From contig DASYBU010000008.1 in assembly GCA_036500605.1 (NCBI GenBank), forward strand, positions 1 through 64,000: DNA of 64,000 bases, given 5' to 3'. A program made the position numbers and the translations under genes. Below the pieces are notes generated by a model. The model made no database searches and was not told the DNA's origin. It worked only from the letters and a program-made list of their open reading frames with translations. The stretch is from JAFALK01 sp036500605 (GTDB taxonomy: Bacteria; Pseudomonadota; Gammaproteobacteria; Burkholderiales; Burkholderiaceae_C). The stretch's first letter is position 1. Every line of letters begins with the position of its first letter. Below are positions 1 to 8,803 of this stretch, piece after piece.

Positions 1-1
1 C

Positions 2-655
2 GCGCTGATGAAGCGCCGCGTCGTGCACGTGTTCACGCACGACTCGATCGGCCTCGGCGAGGACGGCCCGACGCACCAGTCGGTCGAGCACGCCGCGAGC
101 CTGCGCCTGATCCCGGGCCTGGACGTCTGGCGCCCGGCCGACACGACCGAGACCACGGTGGCCTGGACGATGGCGCTGGTGCAGAAGCACCGCCCCAGCG
201 CGCTGCTGCTGTCGCGCCAGAACCTGCCCTACCTGCCCAAGGTCGACGCCGACGTCATCACGCAGGGCGCGTACGTGCTGGCCGAGCCCAGCGAAGTCGG
301 CCTGAACCGCAAGGCGCAGGTCGTGCTGATGGCCACCGGCTCGGAAGTGCACCTGGCGCTGCAGGCGCAGGAAGCGCTGGCCAAGCTGAAGATCGCGGCG
401 CGCGTCGTGTCGGTGCCGTCCACCAACGTGTTCGACCGCCAGAGCGAGTCGTACAAGGTGCAGGTGCTGCCGCGCAACGTGCCGCGCGTGGCCATCGAGG
501 CCGGCGTCACCGACTTCTGGTGGAAGTACCGCGTCGACGCCGTCGTCGGCCTGGACCGCTTCGGCGAGTCGGCGCCGGCGCCCGACCTGTTCAAGTTCTT
601 CAACATCACGGCGGACAACATCGTCGCCGTCGCGCGCAAGGTCGTCGGCCGGTAA
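2..655 (+). CDS. tkt: Transketolase, C-terminal part (5' end outside window)
   Basis: This is the last 217 codons of a thiamine diphosphate-dependent transketolase, which moves two-carbon ketol units in the pentose phosphate and Calvin cycles. The reading frame is open from base 2. The visible part covers the end of the pyrimidine-binding domain (THDSIGLGEDGPTHQ, then PADTTET) and the whole C-terminal domain (LMATGSEVHLAL; RVVSVPS; DRFGESAPAPDLFKFF), as in bacterial Tkt of about 660-680 residues. The gene for glyceraldehyde-3-phosphate dehydrogenase follows after about 110 bases, a common tkt-gap arrangement in Burkholderiales. Seen: family motifs. Inferred: that the missing N-terminal half is intact. 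Confidence 0.97.
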   Translation, partial: ALMKRRVVHVFTHDSIGLGEDGPTHQSVEHAASLRLIPGLDVWRPADTTETTVAWTMALVQKHRPSALLLSRQNLPYLPKVDADVITQGAYVLAEPSEVGLNRKAQVVLMATGSEVHLALQAQEALAKLKIAARVVSVPSTNVFDRQSESYKVQVLPRNVPRVAIEAGVTDFWWKYRVDAVVGLDRFGESAPAPDLFKFFNITADNIVAVARKVVGR

Positions 656-660
656 ATCCA

Positions 661-705
661 TGCTGCGGTGCGGGGTCGAAAGTTCCCGTGCCGTAACCCG
701 CAGCA
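661..705. repeat. Inverted repeat between tkt and gap
   Basis: TGCTGCGG at 661-668 is exactly complementary to CCGCAGCA at 698-705. The loop holds a further weak CGGGG/CCCG pairing. No T tract follows, so it is not a typical intrinsic terminator. It could be an RNA-processing or stability element between the two genes. Confidence 0.4.
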
Positions 706-763
706 GGCAGACTCCGCCTTGCGCACCCGGAATTCCATCTACTTCGAGACGAGAGACATCGAC

Positions 764-1759
<996 letters not shown>

Positions 1760-1792
1760 TCTGTCCTACAAGACAGAGCCGTAACGACCGTG

Positions 1793-1822
1793 AAAAGGCC
1801 TCGCTTGCGAGGCCTTTTTTCT
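1793..1822 (+). terminator. Rho-independent terminator after gap
   Basis: The stem AAAAGGCCTCGC / GCGAGGCCTTTT is followed immediately by more T residues. It lies 33 bases after the gap stop codon and ends the tkt-gap transcript. Confidence 0.9.
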
Positions 1823-1931
1823 TGGACCTTACGCAATATGTCGAGAAGGTGCTGATTGTTAGCCGTTCTTAACGCGCACGACGGGACGGCGCTCCTACAC
1901 TCGGCGGGCAGTGTCAACCGAGTTGGACGTT

Positions 1932-3959
1932 ATGCGCCTCAAAGCTTCATTCCTGATCCTTGCTGCCTTGCTCGTGCCGAGCTTGGCGAATGCGCAGACG
2001 CCTGCCGCATCTGAAGGCCGTGTGATCGTGCGTTTCAAGGCCGATGCGGACAGCGTTCGCGCGCATCGGCTTGACGTTCGCATGGGCGCCGCCGAGGCCG
2101 ACGCGATCACGCAGACGCGAGCCAGCGGCCTGGCCCAGCGGCGCGGCATGAGCAGCAGCATGCATGTGCGCTCAGGCCGCAGCCTCGATGAGCGCACGCA
2201 GGTCGTGTTCGCCAGCGGTGTCGATTCAGCCACGCTGGCCAAGCGGCTGGCGCAGGACAGCGAGGTGGAACTGGTCGCGGTCGATCATCTGCGCAAGCAT
2301 TTCGCCACGGCGAACGATCCGTATTTCGGCACGACCACGCAGACCTCGACGATTCCGGCTGCCGGGCAGTGGTACCTCCAGGCCCCAACCGGTAGCGTCG
2401 TGTCCGGCATCAATGTGCCGGGCGCCTGGGACGTCACCTTCGGGTCGAGCAGCACGTATGTGGCGGTGATCGACACCGGCGTGCGCAAAGACCATCCTGA
2501 TCTGGCCAGCCAGTTCATCGGGGGCTACGACTTCGTGGCCTACAGCAGCGGCAGCGCCGCAGCGCTGGCCACCGCCAACGACGGCGACCGCTCTGACAGC
2601 GACGCCTCCGACCCCGGCGACTGGGTCAGCCAGGCCGACATCACCGCAGGCACGCTGGGCAGCGGCTGCACGAGCAGCGACGTCGGCAGCAGCTCCTGGC
2701 ACGGCACGCATGTCTCCGGCCTGATCGCGGCCTCCACCAACAACGGCATCGGCATGGCCGGCGTGGCCGGCGGCGTGCGGATCGTGCCGGTGCGCGTGCT
2801 GGGCAAATGCGGCGGCTACGACTCCGACATCATCGCCGGCATGAAGTGGGCGGCCGGCCTCAGCCTCTCCGGCGTGCCGACCAACCCCTATCCGGCCAAG
2901 GTGCTCAATATGAGCCTCGGCGGCGATGGTTCCTGCGCAGCGACCGACACGACCGGCGCGCTCTATCGCAGCGCGATCAGCAGCATCACCGCGACGGGCG
3001 CCACGATCGTGGTGGCGGCCGGCAACGGCGAAGGCTTGGCCGTGGGCCTGCCCGCCAACTGCCCCGGCGTGATTGCCGTAGCGGCGCTGCGCCACGCGGG
3101 CACCAAGGTGGGCTTCTCGAACATCGGCCCCGAGGTCGGCATCTCGGCGCCGGGCGGCAATTGCGTCAATGTCGATGCCAACGGCAATTCCACGGGCCCG
3201 TGCCTCTATCCGATCCTGAGCGCCAGCAACACCGGCACACAAGGACCGGCGGCATCAAGTTACGACTCCGGCTTCGGCACCAGCTACTCCACGCCGCTCG
3301 TCACGGGCACGGTGGCGCTGATGTATTCCGTCAGGCCGACGCTGACCTCCACCGAAGTGCTGCGCCTGTTGCAGACCTCCGCGCGCGCCTTCGTGACGAC
3401 GGGCGGCAGCGCCTCGACGCCGCAATGCAAGGCACCCACGGCCACCGCGCAGGATGAGTGTTATTGCACCACCAGCACCTGCGGCGCCGGCATGCTCGAT
3501 GCCACAGCAGCGGTCACGGCCACGCAGGCCCTGAACAACGGCTCGGTCTCGATCAGCGTCTCGCCCGCCAGCGGTGCCACCGCCGGCCAGACCATCACCC
3601 TGACGGCCAGCGCTGCGCTGGGCACCGGCCGCTCGGTCGCCAACTGGGCCTGGACGCTCGTCGACGGCGGCGGGGCCGTCACGGCCTTTGCGTCCGGCGC
3701 GAATGCCGCCACGGCCACGCTGATGCCCACGGCGGCCGGCGTGATCAGCGTGAAGGCGACGGCGACCGACGATCTGGGCCTGAACTACAGCATGAACAGC
3801 ACGATCACCGTGGCGGCCGCCGCTTCGAGCGGCAACTCGGGTGCAACGTCTGCCGGCAGCAGCGGATCTTCCGGCGGCGGTGGCGGCGCGTTCAGCCCGC
3901 TTTGGCTGCTGGGCCTGATGCTGGCGAGCTGGCTGCTGCGGCGCCAGCGGGCGCAGTAG
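1932..3959 (+). CDS. Secreted subtilisin-like serine protease (S8) with GlyGly-CTERM tail
   Basis: This 675-residue protein is an extracytoplasmic S8 peptidase. Residues 1-22 form a signal peptide ending in ANAQ. An inhibitor-like propeptide segment precedes the catalytic domain, whose triad is D181 (AVIDTGVRKDHPDL), H257 (WHGTHVSGL) and S451 (GTSYSTPLVTG). An Ig/PKD-like segment lies at about 530-630. The C-terminus is a Gly/Ser-rich stretch, a hydrophobic helix and an Arg cluster (GGGGGAFSPLWLLG ... LLRRQRAQ), matching the GlyGly-CTERM tripartite signal processed by rhombosortase in other bacteria. The ATG at 1932 puts the signal peptide at the N-terminus; a GTG at 1911 is the alternative. 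A TACACT box lies at 1896-1901. The last 68 bases overlap the convergent gene. Confidence 0.93.
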   Translation: MRLKASFLILAALLVPSLANAQTPAASEGRVIVRFKADADSVRAHRLDVRMGAAEADAITQTRASGLAQRRGMSSSMHVRSGRSLDERTQVVFASGVDSATLAKRLAQDSEVELVAVDHLRKHFATANDPYFGTTTQTSTIPAAGQWYLQAPTGSVVSGINVPGAWDVTFGSSSTYVAVIDTGVRKDHPDLASQFIGGYDFVAYSSGSAAALATANDGDRSDSDASDPGDWVSQADITAGTLGSGCTSSDVGSSSWHGTHVSGLIAASTNNGIGMAGVAGGVRIVPVRVLGKCGGYDSDIIAGMKWAAGLSLSGVPTNPYPAKVLNMSLGGDGSCAATDTTGALYRSAISSITATGATIVVAAGNGEGLAVGLPANCPGVIAVAALRHAGTKVGFSNIGPEVGISAPGGNCVNVDANGNSTGPCLYPILSASNTGTQGPAASSYDSGFGTSYSTPLVTGTVALMYSVRPTLTSTEVLRLLQTSARAFVTTGGSASTPQCKAPTATAQDECYCTTSTCGAGMLDATAAVTATQALNNGSVSISVSPASGATAGQTITLTASAALGTGRSVANWAWTLVDGGGAVTAFASGANAATATLMPTAAGVISVKATATDDLGLNYSMNSTITVAAAASSGNSGATSAGSSGSSGGGGGAFSPLWLLGLMLASWLLRRQRAQ

Positions 3960-4617
3960 TCGCCGCAGTTGCAGCGCTTGCCGAGCCCGCCAGGCATTCG
4001 TGCAGGCCGGCGGCCACCGCCGGGTCGCGCAGATTGCGCAGCTTGGCCTGCAACAGGCCGTCAGCGCGCGCAAACACGAAGCTGGCGCGCTGGCCGGCCG
4101 GCTGCAGCGGCAGCACGCGAAGGCCTTTCAAGCCGCGCAGATCGAGCGCATTGAGCGCCGCCTCGGCCGCCTTCTCGCTCGGATGGCGCGAGAGCACCAT
4201 CGTCGGGGTCTCATCCGGGTGGCCTTCAAGGTACTCGAAGTTGACGTGCATCCTCTTGTAGGTCTCTTCCTTGCGGGTCTGGAACTCCTTGTTGACCAGC
4301 TTGATCGTGGCCACGGCCCAGACGCCGGGCACGGCGTCCATGCGCTGCGTGTAGCTGCTCGGAGGAACGCCGGCTTTGGTCAGCAGGGTTTGGGCGTTAT
4401 CGGGTGCAGGGCTCAGTTCAACACAGGCGGTTTTCTGCAACGCGGCGACGGCGTCGCGGCCCAGCAATTGCACGCGCTCGGGGTGCAGCTGTTGTGCAAC
4501 GCGCAGCGGCTCATGCTCGCCATCGGCCGGGATGCCGGTGACACCGTCGAGCCAGCCGCGCGACCACGAGAAGAACAGGACATTGGCCAGGGCGAAGATC
4601 AGCAGCAGCGTGCGCAT
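3892..4617 (-). CDS. SPOR-like membrane-anchored protein downstream of birA
   Basis: This 241-residue protein has one N-terminal hydrophobic segment (LLLIFALANVLFFSW, about 4-18), then a soluble part and an Ala-rich low-complexity C-terminus. In Burkholderiales a gene of this layout sits after birA and is usually described as SPOR-domain or sporulation-related. The central region (CVELSPAPDN, later MVLSRHPSEKAAEAALNAL) is compatible with that fold, but I see no decisive motif. Its ATG shares one base with the birA stop (TGATG), so translation is probably coupled. Its 3' end overlaps the convergent protease gene by 68 bases. The role is unknown; a periplasmic or cell-envelope location is inferred. 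Confidence 0.75.
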   Translation of the reverse strand: MRTLLLIFALANVLFFSWSRGWLDGVTGIPADGEHEPLRVAQQLHPERVQLLGRDAVAALQKTACVELSPAPDNAQTLLTKAGVPPSSYTQRMDAVPGVWAVATIKLVNKEFQTRKEETYKRMHVNFEYLEGHPDETPTMVLSRHPSEKAAEAALNALDLRGLKGLRVLPLQPAGQRASFVFARADGLLQAKLRNLRDPAVAAGLHECLAGSASAATAATTAPAGAAAASSPASGPAAKAG

Positions 4618-5390
4618 CAGGTCTCCAGTCTGACAGAGACTTCACCGCTGCCGACAGCTTGCATGCCCTGCGCGGTCTGCAGCATCAGTTCGCCGGCCGC
4701 GTTCACGCCGCGCGAGGTGCCTTCCAGCGCGCCCGCCGTGATGCGCCGGCCCAGGGTGAGGTCGCGCTTCGCGTAGACGGGCTGCCAGCCGGCAAAGCCT
4801 TGATGGCCGAAGTCGCGCAGCATGCTCAAAATGGCCGGCGCGATGCGGGCCAGCGCCTCGGGCGCGGTCAGCCCCGGATGCAGCTCGTTCAGGGCCGCAA
4901 AACCCGTTTGAAACTGCGCGGGATCAGCCGCCAGCGCACCGATATTGAGGCCCACACCGATCACGGCATAACGGCCATCTTCAGCGGCGACGGTTTCGAT
5001 CAGGATGCCGCCGAGCTTGCGGTCCTGCAACCAGATGTCGTTCGGCCATTTGAGCTGGATCTCAGGGCCCAGCTCTACGGCGATCGCGCAGCCCACCGCC
5101 AGTGAAAGCCCCGACCAGTCGGGCAGCGCGAGCGGCAAGCCGAGCGAAAAAGTCAGCGATGCGCCGGCGCTGGCAATCCAGCTGCGGCCTTGCCGACCGC
5201 GGCCGCCGCTCTGCTGTTCAGCCACCAGCAGCGTGGGTGCGGCATGGCCCACGCGAGCGCGTTCCAGCAGCGTTGTGTTGGTAGAGGCGAGCTCCACCTG
5301 CACCTCGACCCCGATCCCCGGCCACTGCGCCGCGAGCTGCGCTTGCAGCGCGTCGGCTTGCCAGTCCATGAGCAGGGGCGTGAGGTTCAT
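4617..5390 (-). CDS. birA: Biotin--[acetyl-CoA-carboxylase] ligase without repressor domain
   Basis: This 257-residue enzyme activates biotin with ATP and attaches it to the carrier subunit of acetyl-CoA carboxylase. Diagnostic motifs are GGRGRQGRSW (biotinyl-AMP loop), LKWPNDIWL and KLGGILIE, followed by GVGLNI. The protein begins at MNLTPLLMDWQ, close to the catalytic core. The N-terminal helix-turn-helix that lets E. coli BirA repress the biotin operon is absent, so this is the catalytic-only form. It lies 11 bases downstream of the SET-domain gene on the same strand and overlaps the next gene by one base. Confidence 0.95.
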   Translation of the reverse strand: MNLTPLLMDWQADALQAQLAAQWPGIGVEVQVELASTNTTLLERARVGHAAPTLLVAEQQSGGRGRQGRSWIASAGASLTFSLGLPLALPDWSGLSLAVGCAIAVELGPEIQLKWPNDIWLQDRKLGGILIETVAAEDGRYAVIGVGLNIGALAADPAQFQTGFAALNELHPGLTAPEALARIAPAILSMLRDFGHQGFAGWQPVYAKRDLTLGRRITAGALEGTSRGVNAAGELMLQTAQGMQAVGSGEVSVRLET

Positions 5391-5401
5391 CTGGCGTTGA
5401 T

Positions 5402-5893
5402 CTAGCGCTTGGGCGTCAGCATCGTGCCGCGGCAATCCGCAGCGCCGCAGTAGCAGGCGTATTCCTTCTTGAGCTTCTTCGTGTAGCGCTCGTCGATGGT
5501 CAGGCCGTAGTCGTAGAACAGCTCTTCGCCGGGCAGCAGATCGCGCAGCGCCTTGATGAAGACGCGGCCCTCGACTTCGTCGGCTTCGCAGTTGGGATCG
5601 CAGCTGTGGTTGATCCAGCGCGACTTGTTGCCGCCGTAGAGCGCGTCGATCACGTCGCCGGTCTCGAGGCTGAAATAGAAGGTGTGGTTGGGCTGCTGGG
5701 GATCGTGCGGGTGGCGATCCATGGCCAGGTCCCAGCTGATGCGCTCGCCCGTGTATTCGATCAGCGTCTCGCCGGCCTCGATGGGCACCACGGCGTAAAC
5801 GCCCTTGCCATGCACGCCGGAGGATCGGACCTCGATGCGAGCTTTGGGCTTGATCGGGGCGGAAGCGGTCTTTTTGCGGGCGGCTTGCGTCAT
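5402..5893 (-). CDS. SET-domain protein-lysine methyltransferase
   Basis: This 163-residue protein consists almost entirely of a SET domain, the S-adenosylmethionine-dependent lysine methyltransferase fold best known from eukaryotic histone modifiers. Visible motifs are GVHGKGVYA, the cofactor/active-site pair NHSCDPNC and GEELFYDYG, and a post-SET zinc cysteine cluster CYCGAADCRG. The N-terminus is Lys/Ala-rich. SET genes occur sporadically in bacteria and their substrates are mostly unknown. It is first in a minus-strand run with birA and is divergent from topB across an alternating purine-pyrimidine tract. Nothing here identifies the substrate. Confidence 0.93.
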   Translation of the reverse strand: MTQAARKKTASAPIKPKARIEVRSSGVHGKGVYAVVPIEAGETLIEYTGERISWDLAMDRHPHDPQQPNHTFYFSLETGDVIDALYGGNKSRWINHSCDPNCEADEVEGRVFIKALRDLLPGEELFYDYGLTIDERYTKKLKKEYACYCGAADCRGTMLTPKR

Positions 5894-5922
5894 CGTCGGC
5901 TGTGGTTATATTGAATTCATGG

Positions 5923-5975
5923 GTGCGCGCGTGCGTACATGTGCCTGTGCGTACACACACGTGTACGTGCGCGCG
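5923..5975. promoter_or_regulatory. Alternating purine-pyrimidine (Z-DNA-prone) tract between SET gene and topB
   Basis: Bases 5923-5944 and 5946-5975 alternate purine and pyrimidine without interruption (22 and 30 bases, mostly GC/GT/AC steps); a single phase break at 5945 separates them. An internal GTACAC/GTGTAC inverted repeat is present. Such tracts favour left-handed DNA under negative supercoiling. It sits in the 145-base divergent promoter region of a DNA topoisomerase gene. Sequence property seen; regulatory role inferred. Confidence 0.6.
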
Positions 5976-6038
5976 AGGCCGGATTGTAGGCATGGGTTTG
6001 AAACAAGACGCCCATGCAAGGGAAAGCATACTGAGACC

Positions 6039-8729
6039 ATGAGTAAGACACTGATCATTGCCGAGAAGCCCAGCGTGGCCCAGGACATCGTGCGAGCACT
6101 GACCCCGCAGGCGGGCAAGTTCGACAAGCACGACGACCATTTCGAGAACGACACCTATGTGGTCAGTTCCGCCGTCGGCCATCTGGTCGAGATCAAGGCG
6201 CCGGAGGAGTTCGACGTCAAGCGCGGCAAATGGAGCTTCGCCCACCTGCCCGTGATCCCCCCGCATTTCGACCTGAACCCGATCGACAAGAACAAGGGCC
6301 GGCTCAACGCGCTGTGCAAGCTGATCCGCCGCAAGGACGTGACCGCGCTGATCAACGCGTGTGACGCGGGCCGCGAGGGCGAGCTGATCTTCCGCCTGAT
6401 CCTTCAATATGCGCAGCCGGCCAAGGGTCCGCTGACCAAGCCGGTCGAGCGCCTGTGGCTGCAGAGCATGACGCCGCAAGCGATCCGCGACGGCTTCGAC
6501 AAGCTGCGCAGCGACGCGCAGATGCTGCCGCTGGCCGATGCCGCGCGCTGCCGCTCCGAGGCCGACTGGCTCGTCGGCATCAACGGCACGCGCGCCATGA
6601 CCGCGTTCAACTCGCGCGACGGCGGCTTCTTCCTCACGACGGTGGGCCGCGTGCAGACGCCGACGCTGTCGATCGTGGTGGAGCGCGAAGAAAAGATCCG
6701 CAAGCACATCTCGCGCGACTACTGGGAAGTGCGCGCCACGTTCGACGCGCAAGCCGGCCAGTACGAAGGCAAGTGGTTCGACACCAAGTGGAAGAAGGGC
6801 GAGGACGCCGAGAAGCGCGCGGATCGCCTGTGGACCGCAGCCGAGGCGCAAGCCATCGCCGCCGCCGTCAAGGGCCAGCCGGCCAGCGTCACCGAAGAAA
6901 GCAAGCCGAGCACGCAAAGCTGCGGCGGCCTCTACGACCTGACCACGCTGCAACGCGAAGCCAACTCGCGCTTCGGCTTCTCGGCCAAGACCACGCTGTC
7001 GATCGCGCAGGCACTGTATGAAAAGCACAAGGTCCTGACCTACCCGCGGACCGACTCGCGCTTCCTGCCCGAGGACTACCTGGCCGTGGCCAAGCAGACC
7101 GCCGAGATGATTGCTTCCGAGGACATGCCCGGCCCGCTGCGCGAGCTTGCGGTGCACGCCAAGAAGGCGATCAAGGAAGGCTATATCAAGCCGACCAAGA
7201 AGGTCTTCGACAACACCAAGGTCTCGGATCACTTTGCCATCATCCCGACGCTGCAGGCCCCGCGCAGCCTGACCGAGATCGAGGCCAAGCTCTACGACAT
7301 GATCGTCAAGCGCTTCCTGGCGGTGTTCTTCCCGTCGGCGGAATTCCAGGTCACGACGCGCATCTCGAAAATCGCCGAGCACCACTTCCAGACCAACGGC
7401 AAGGTGCTGGTCAAGCCGGGCTGGCTGGCCGTCTACGGCAAGGAAGCGCAGGAAGACGACGCCAACCTGGTCGCCGTCGCTGACGGCGAGCTTGTGCGCA
7501 CAGAGAGCGTGGATGTGAAGGCGTTGCAGACCAAGCCGCCCGCCCGCTACAACGAAGGCACGCTGCTCTCCGCCATGGAAGGCGCGGGCAAGCTGGTGGA
7601 CGACGAGGAACTGCGCGAAGCGATGGCCGAGAAGGGTCTGGGCACGCCAGCCACGCGCGCCGCCACCATCGAAGGCCTGCTGAGCGAAAAGTACATGCTG
7701 CGCGACGGCCGCGACCTGATCCCCACGGCCAAGGCCTTCCAACTGATGACGCTCTTGCGCGGCCTCGACGTGGAAGACCTGACCAAGCCTGAGCTGACCG
7801 GCAACTGGGAGTTCAAGCTCTCCGAAATGGAGAAGGGCCGGCTGCAGCGCGATGCCTTCATGGCCGAGATCGCGGCCATGACGGACAAGATCGTCAAGAA
7901 GGCCAAGGAATACGACCGCGACACGATTCCCGGCGACTACGCCACCTTGAAGACGCCCTGCCCGAAGTGCGGCGGCATCGTCAAGGAGAACTACCGCCGC
8001 TTCACCTGCACCGGCAAGAGCGGCGCCGGCACCGATGCCTGCGGCTTCTCGATCGGCAAGATCCCCGGCGGCCGCAGCTTCGAGCTGGCCGAGGTCGAGC
8101 AATTCCTGCGCGACAAGAAGATCGGGCCGCTCGAAGGCTTCCGCTCCAAGGCGGGCTGGCCTTTCACGGCCGAGCTGGCGCTGGTCTATGACGAAGAGAT
8201 CGCCAACTGGAAGCTCGAGTTCGACTTCGGCGAAGACGCCAAGAAGGCCGAGGAAAACGGCGAGCCGGTCGACTTCAGCGGCCAGGAATCGCTCGGCCAT
8301 TGCCCCAAGTGCAAGGGCCGCGTCTTCGAGCACGGCAGCAACTATGTTTGCGAGCACGCGGTCGGCCCGAACAGCACTTGCGACTTCAAGACCGGCAAGA
8401 TCATCCTGCAGCAGGTGATCGAGCCCGCCCAGGTCAGCAAGCTGCTGAGCGAGGGCAAGACCGCGCTGCTCGAAGGCTTCATCTCCAACAAGACGCGCCG
8501 CGCGTTCAAGGCCTATCTGGCCTACGACGCCAAGGAAGGCAAGGTCAGCTTCGAGTTCGAGCCGCGGCCGGGCAAACCTGGCGCCAAACCGGCAAGCAAG
8601 ACGGTGGCCAAACCTGCGGCAAAGACCGCTGCTTCGGCTGAGGCTCCGGCAAAGACTCCGGCCGCCAAGAAGGCACCCGCCAAGAAGGCCGCAGTCAAAA
8701 AAGCGGTGCGTAAATCCGACGCCGAATGA
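6039..8729 (+). CDS. topB: DNA topoisomerase III
   Basis: This 896-residue type IA topoisomerase relaxes and decatenates DNA by single-strand passage. The TOPRIM domain starts at once (MSKTLIIAEKPSVAQ) with the acidic motif NACDAGREGELIFR. The active-site tyrosine is Y335 in LTYPRTDSRFLPEDYL. Two zinc-finger-like repeats follow at about 645-790 (CPKCGG ... CGFSIGKIPGG and CPKCKG ... CDFKTGKI), and the protein ends in an Ala/Lys/Pro-rich basic tail of about 50 residues, a frequent DNA-binding extension in Burkholderiales. The ATG at 6039 is chosen because it gives the family N-terminus; earlier in-frame starts would translate the alternating tract. Confidence 0.97.
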   Translation: MSKTLIIAEKPSVAQDIVRALTPQAGKFDKHDDHFENDTYVVSSAVGHLVEIKAPEEFDVKRGKWSFAHLPVIPPHFDLNPIDKNKGRLNALCKLIRRKDVTALINACDAGREGELIFRLILQYAQPAKGPLTKPVERLWLQSMTPQAIRDGFDKLRSDAQMLPLADAARCRSEADWLVGINGTRAMTAFNSRDGGFFLTTVGRVQTPTLSIVVEREEKIRKHISRDYWEVRATFDAQAGQYEGKWFDTKWKKGEDAEKRADRLWTAAEAQAIAAAVKGQPASVTEESKPSTQSCGGLYDLTTLQREANSRFGFSAKTTLSIAQALYEKHKVLTYPRTDSRFLPEDYLAVAKQTAEMIASEDMPGPLRELAVHAKKAIKEGYIKPTKKVFDNTKVSDHFAIIPTLQAPRSLTEIEAKLYDMIVKRFLAVFFPSAEFQVTTRISKIAEHHFQTNGKVLVKPGWLAVYGKEAQEDDANLVAVADGELVRTESVDVKALQTKPPARYNEGTLLSAMEGAGKLVDDEELREAMAEKGLGTPATRAATIEGLLSEKYMLRDGRDLIPTAKAFQLMTLLRGLDVEDLTKPELTGNWEFKLSEMEKGRLQRDAFMAEIAAMTDKIVKKAKEYDRDTIPGDYATLKTPCPKCGGIVKENYRRFTCTGKSGAGTDACGFSIGKIPGGRSFELAEVEQFLRDKKIGPLEGFRSKAGWPFTAELALVYDEEIANWKLEFDFGEDAKKAEENGEPVDFSGQESLGHCPKCKGRVFEHGSNYVCEHAVGPNSTCDFKTGKIILQQVIEPAQVSKLLSEGKTALLEGFISNKTRRAFKAYLAYDAKEGKVSFEFEPRPGKPGAKPASKTVAKPAAKTAASAEAPAKTPAAKKAPAKKAAVKKAVRKSDAE

Positions 8730-8803
8730 TCGAGAGTCCGGGCGATGCCCGCGCGGCCCGCGGGATGCCCTATGCTGCGTCCCAAGACGGAGGGACAGCG
8801 GGC

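Noticed and set aside
661..705. The hairpin after tkt as an intrinsic terminator
   Set aside because: No T tract follows, and the downstream gap gene has a strong terminator of its own, so read-through is more likely.
4617..8357. A 1246-codon open frame on the minus strand spanning birA, the SET gene and much of topB
   Set aside because: Only its last 257 codons (birA) resemble a protein. The rest is antisense to topB with the skewed composition expected of GC-rich shadow frames.
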